A stretch of DNA of 64,000 nucleotides from Microtetraspora glauca (GTDB taxonomy: Bacteria > Actinomycetota > Actinomycetes > Streptomycetales > Streptomycetaceae). The notes beneath the pieces were generated by a model that was given only the letters and a program-made list of their open reading frames with translations, ran no database searches and was not told where the DNA came from. Location: contig JOFO01000023.1 of assembly GCA_000721275.1 (NCBI GenBank), positions 32,314-96,313 on the forward strand, in the 5' to 3' direction. This document shows, in pieces, positions 61,073 to 64,000 of the stretch (position 1 is the stretch's first letter; the number at the start of each line of letters is the position of its first letter). A program made the position numbers and the translations under genes.

Positions 61073-61576
61073 ATGACGTTCTCGGACCAGCTCCCCGAAG
61101 AAGAACTGACCGGCCTCGAATCCGCCCTCTGCGAGGCCCTGAACCCCCTCGCCGCCACCCTCCGCGCCCGCGCCACCGGGCAGCCCGAGGACCGGATGTG
61201 GCACGGCGAACCCGTGGACATCGCCCTCTCCGTCCTCGCCGCCTGGAAGGTGGTCGACCAGGAGGTCAAGCGCCTCACCGCCGTCGCCGCCGGCACGGCC
61301 GGTTCGTACGGCGCGAGCTACGAGCAGCTGGGCGCCGTCTGGGGCATCACCCGGCAGGGCGCCCGCAAGAAATGGCCGGACGCGGTGCCCCGCCCGACGC
61401 CCGGCGCCACCACCCTCGCCCTCTTCGGCGGGCGCGCGGAGCTGGCCCCCTCCGGCGACACCTGGACGTGGACGGCCACGGCCGCCGACGGCTCCAGAAC
61501 CGACGAGGCCGCCGCCCCCACGAAGGAGGAAGCGGCGGCGCTGGCGGGCGCGTTCCTGAAGGACCACGCCCGCTGA
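61073..61576 (+). CDS. Hypothetical protein with HTH-like core
   Basis: A 167-aa protein: an acidic helical N-terminus (SDQLPEEELTGLESALCEAL), a central LAAWKVVDQEVKRLTAVA helix and a GASYEQLGAVWGITRQGARKKWPD segment that looks like a helix-turn-helix (Streptomyces small regulators often carry this VWGITRQGAR text). The C-terminus is a short beta/helix domain. Probably a small DNA-binding or regulatory protein. Confidence 0.68.
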   Translation: MTFSDQLPEEELTGLESALCEALNPLAATLRARATGQPEDRMWHGEPVDIALSVLAAWKVVDQEVKRLTAVAAGTAGSYGASYEQLGAVWGITRQGARKKWPDAVPRPTPGATTLALFGGRAELAPSGDTWTWTATAADGSRTDEAAAPTKEEAAALAGAFLKDHAR

Positions 61577-61591
61577 GGATCCGCGAGGCGG

Positions 61592-61804
61592 TCAGCCGTG
61601 GGCGCGCGTGAACCCGACGAACCCGGCCCACGCCTCCGGCGACAGGACGAGGTGGGGCAGACCGGTGTCCTTGGAGTCCCGCACACGGACGGCGCCGGAT
61701 CCGGCGGCGACCTCGACGCACGAGTCGCCTTCGCTGCTGCTGCTGTAGGAGCTCTTGAACCATGCCGGAGCAGAGACATCCCCGGGGGAGGTGTGGTGCG
61801 TCAT
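61592..61804 (-). CDS. DUF397 protein (WhiJ-associated type)
   Basis: A 70-aa protein with the DUF397 signature: WFKSSYSSSSEGDSCVEVA, VRVRDSKDTGLPHLVLSPEAW and FVGFTRAHG at the end. In Streptomyces such genes sit beside XRE-type regulators and are thought to counter or partner them. Its ATG 61804 overlaps the stop of the regulator (ATGA). Confidence 0.93.
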   Translation of the reverse strand: MTHHTSPGDVSAPAWFKSSYSSSSEGDSCVEVAAGSGAVRVRDSKDTGLPHLVLSPEAWAGFVGFTRAHG

Positions 61805-62643
61805 GTCTCTCCTAGCAGTTGCTCGATGACGGCAGCGGATTCACGGGGAGCGAGGGCCTGCGTCCGGATGATTCCATAGCGCAGTTCCAGGATACGGAGC
61901 TGCCGCAGGTCGGTCACGGGTCGCCCCGAGGCGACCGCCGGCGACCGGCCGACCGCCGACCCGTCCTCGAACTTCAACACCTCGATGCCGCCCGCGAGGC
62001 CCGCGTGCTCCTCACGGTTCATCGGCATCACCTGAAGCTCCACCTGCCGCGACCGAGCCACGTCCAGGAGGTGTTCGAGCTGGCGGCGCAGTATGTCCCG
62101 GCCTCCCAGCGGGCGCCGGAGGATGCTCTCTTCCAGGACGAAGCTCACCTCGGGCGCGGGGTCCCGTTCGAACACGGACTTGCGGGCGACCCGAGCCGCC
62201 ACGTAGCGCTCCACCTCGTCCCGCGTGTACGCCGGACGCCGCATCATCAACAGGCTGCGGGCGTACTCCGGCGTCTGCAACAGCCCATGCACATTGAGCG
62301 GGTCGTACAACTGCATCTCGACGGCCCTCGCCTCCAGCGCCGCCAGGTCCCGCACCTTCTTCGGGTACCGGACCTTCGCCACGTCGTCCTTCATCGCCGA
62401 CAGCAGCCCGTCGGCCCGCAGGACCTCGTCCGCCTTGTCCAGGTACTCGGGGCGCGGGATCCGCTTGCCGCCCTCGATCTTGTAGACCAGGTCCTCGCCA
62501 TAACCGACCGCTTCCGCGAACTCCGCGGCCCGCATGCCCACCGCCTCCCGACGCAGCCGCAGTTGGCGACCCACCGTGGCGACGACGGCGACACCCCACT
62601 CGTCGTCCGGATCGACTTCCCAGCCGCTTTCCTCAGCCGACAT
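61801..62643 (-). CDS. XRE-family (Scr1/WhiJ-like) regulator
   Basis: A 280-aa regulator: an N-terminal HTH (RQLRLRREAVGMRAAEFAEAVGYGEDLVYKIEGGKR, about residues 27-65) and a large DUF5753-type C-terminal domain (LYDPLNVHGLLQTPEYARSLL, VERYVAARVARKSVFERD, FEDGSAVG). This is the WhiJ-like family with many paralogues in Streptomyces, working with DUF397 proteins in developmental or stress control. Divergent from an RsbW-like ATPase gene. Confidence 0.92.
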   Translation of the reverse strand: MSAEESGWEVDPDDEWGVAVVATVGRQLRLRREAVGMRAAEFAEAVGYGEDLVYKIEGGKRIPRPEYLDKADEVLRADGLLSAMKDDVAKVRYPKKVRDLAALEARAVEMQLYDPLNVHGLLQTPEYARSLLMMRRPAYTRDEVERYVAARVARKSVFERDPAPEVSFVLEESILRRPLGGRDILRRQLEHLLDVARSRQVELQVMPMNREEHAGLAGGIEVLKFEDGSAVGRSPAVASGRPVTDLRQLRILELRYGIIRTQALAPRESAAVIEQLLGET

Positions 62644-62733
62644 CCCGCACCCCTCCGCGTGTCCTGCATGGCCGCAACCCCCTACCCGCCGCGGGGCTTT
62701 CGACAGACCGGACAGCGGTGGACAAGCTCCGGA

Positions 62734-62763
62734 CAGTCACCCTACGTATCGGCGGGGTGACTG
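62734..62763. promoter_or_regulatory. Inverted repeat between the XRE and ATPase genes
   Basis: CAGTCACCC (62734-62742), 12 nt, GGGTGACTG (62755-62763): perfect 9-bp arms placed at the centre of the divergent promoter region. It may be the regulator's binding site; it could also be a hairpin in one leader. Confidence 0.5.
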
Positions 62764-62797
62764 TTCACGCTAGCCGTACGCGGCCACGCTCGGTGAC

Positions 62798-63232
62798 GTG
62801 AACGAGAAGAACGGGACGCTGCAACTCCCGCACACCAAACGCCGTTTCGACATCCAGCTCTCCCCGACCCCGCGCGGCGCGAGGCTGGCCCGCCTCCTGG
62901 CCGTCGAGTGGCTGCGGCCACGCCAGGACATCCCGTACGACGTGACCGAGGCGGCCGCGCAGATCATCGCCGAGCTGACGGCGAACGCGGTGACGCACGG
63001 CAGGGTCGCCGGCCGGGACTTCCGGCTCGCACTGACCGCCCGCCCGGGGACGCTGCGCATCGAGGTCACGGACACGCGTGGCGAAGACCTTCCGGAACCG
63101 CACTCCGGAAACGGCCTGTTGCTGGTCGAGGAGCTGTCGGACCGCTGGGGGATCACACCGGGCCCGGTACCCCGCAAGACGGTCTGGGCGGAGTGCGACC
63201 ACACGGCCGGAGGGCGGAAAACCGGGCCCTGA
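62798..63232 (+). CDS. RsbW-like ATP-binding protein (anti-sigma-factor kinase fold)
   Basis: A 144-aa HATPase_c protein of the kind found beside WhiJ-like regulators (AbaA/AbaD-type neighbours): AAAQIIAELTANAVTHG is the N-box, IEVTDTRGEDLPEP the G1 region and SGNGLLLVEELSDRWG the G2/lid. It could bind and phosphorylate or sequester a partner protein. GTG start at 62798; no strong ribosome site is seen, so a leaderless start is possible. Confidence 0.87.
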   Translation: MNEKNGTLQLPHTKRRFDIQLSPTPRGARLARLLAVEWLRPRQDIPYDVTEAAAQIIAELTANAVTHGRVAGRDFRLALTARPGTLRIEVTDTRGEDLPEPHSGNGLLLVEELSDRWGITPGPVPRKTVWAECDHTAGGRKTGP

Positions 63233-63262
63233 CACCGGAGCCCGGCGAACCGGGCTCCGGTG
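63233..63262 (+). terminator. Perfect 13-bp hairpin terminator after the ATPase gene
   Basis: CACCGGAGCCCGG (63233-63245), CGAA tetraloop, CCGGGCTCCGGTG (63250-63262), starting directly at the stop codon. The remaining 63263-63510 holds no gene that I can support; it likely holds the promoter of the last gene. Confidence 0.88.
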
Positions 63263-63510
63263 CGCCGGACGCCGCCGGTGCGGGCCCCTCAAGACAAAGA
63301 ACCGGGGGAAAGAACTCCCACCCACCCACCCCCGCGCGGCGTGGGAGCGCGGTCACTCACGCGAGTGAATATGCCAACTAACGCGACCCAAGGGCGTCTT
63401 GACTGCTCTACGCTCGGCGTCATACCCACCGTTCGCAGAAATGCGTCGGCCCCCGCCGGGATTGCCGTCCCAGTGCGAGGGCCTACCAAACAGGAAGCAC
63501 TACCTTCCCG

Positions 63511-64000
63511 ATGGATACCCCACAGCGTAGTCGGCGCTCCCGTGCCACGTCCCGCTCACACCCCAAGAACCACTCTTCCCGGCGTACTTCCGGCGGTGTG
63601 TGCCACGAGCGCGCCCGCCTCACCCGCAACTTCACGGTCCTGGACAACGCCCTCCTCCAGCACAAGGGGCTGAACGGCGTGGCGATCGGCGTCGCCGTCC
63701 GCATCGCGTCACTGCCCGAGGGCACTCGCGTGGACATCAGGAGCCTCGCGCGCGACCTCCAGCTCGGCAGGGCCACCGTGGCGAAGGCCCTGAACGCGCT
63801 CGAAGCCCACCACTACCTGCGCCGAACCGTCGTCCGCTCGGCCGACGGCCGCGTAGCCACCCACACGGTCTTCTACCACCGCCCGACGCAACTCCACCCC
63901 CCGGCAGAAAAGCCGGCCCCACCCCAAAAAGAGCCCACCCAAAAACAGCAGCCGCCCGCACCCGCACCCCCACCCGCACCCCCCGCGACACCCCCCAAGC
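63511..64000 (+). CDS. Winged-helix (GntR/replication-type) DNA-binding protein, 3'-truncated by window
   Basis: The frame from ATG 63511 stays open to base 64000 and runs off the window (163 codons seen). The first 30 residues are basic; then NFTVLDNALLQHKGLNGVAIGVAVRIASLPEGTRVDIRSLARDLQLGRATVAKALNALEAHHYLRR reads as a winged-helix domain of a Streptomyces paralogue family (SLPEGxxVDIRxLA and ALxALEAHxYLRR are typical). From about residue 135 the protein is Pro/Gln/Ala-rich. A weak AGGAAG lies 14 nt upstream. Confidence 0.75.
   Translation, partial: MDTPQRSRRSRATSRSHPKNHSSRRTSGGVCHERARLTRNFTVLDNALLQHKGLNGVAIGVAVRIASLPEGTRVDIRSLARDLQLGRATVAKALNALEAHHYLRRTVVRSADGRVATHTVFYHRPTQLHPPAEKPAPPQKEPTQKQQPPAPAPPPAPPATPPK

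Noticed and set aside
1..64000. CRISPR arrays, tRNA/rRNA genes, insertion sequences and phage attachment sites
   Set aside because: No regularly spaced repeats, no cloverleaf-like segments with conserved TTC arms, and no transposase or integrase text were seen on either strand.

Overview
The window is about 73% G+C, uses GTG and TTG starts freely, has many 4-bp ATGA/GTGA stop-start overlaps, leaderless-looking promoters, and Streptomyces-type families (a WhiJ-like XRE/DUF397/ATPase trio, DUF2630, DUF4287, a 24-aa bL37-like peptide). It is chromosomal DNA of a Streptomyces or close relative. All assignments come from reading the sequence; no database search was run.

Layout. 1-6.1 kb: the end of an acyl-CoA (methylcrotonyl-type) carboxylase operon, a YnfA-like membrane protein, small VOC/DUF4287/AhpD-like genes, and a MerR regulator fused to a DNA sliding-clamp-like domain with a perfect palindromic operator. 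6.1-20.6 kb: a minus-strand, tightly coupled run of 14 genes built on an amino-group carrier protein (LysW type). LysW and LysX load an amino acid, a LysZ-LysK fusion and LysY activate and reduce it, a split transketolase and a DegT-type aminotransferase extend and aminate it, and two further ATP-grasp enzymes, an amidohydrolase, an epimerase, an ABM protein and an MFS exporter finish it. A small secreted peptide gene precedes lysW, and a divergent LuxR-type regulator carries a TTA (bldA-dependent) codon. This is the most interesting locus: it resembles the carrier-protein logic described for vazabitide A, but with ATP-grasp ligases and no NRPS in view.

21.9-30.4 kb: a mixed region with an NAD-dependent reductase, DUF1801, a truncated AraC regulator, VOC, a membrane protein, a 2-hydroxyacid dehydrogenase, a GntR/DUF1648 pair with an operator, a subtilisin-like lipoprotein, an alpha/beta hydrolase and a MarR remnant. 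30.4-41.6 kb: aerobic-type cobalamin (corrin ring) genes: cobN under a cobalamin riboswitch, cobG-cobH-cobIJ, cobK, cbiD, cobM, cobL, with the bL37-like gene inside. 41.8-54.7 kb: flavin monooxygenase/reductase pair, universal stress protein, DrrAB-like ABC exporter, RidA, membrane proteins, an EEP-family protein, a FUSC transporter-like protein and an APC permease. 54.7-64 kb: a Tat-exported PhoX phosphatase with a PHO box, a VWA protein with a long acidic Pro/Ala/Glu tail, metG, DoxX, the WhiJ-like trio and a partial winged-helix gene running off the end.

No rRNA, tRNA, CRISPR array, insertion sequence, phage gene or attachment site was recognised. No gene-free stretch exceeds about 300 bases.
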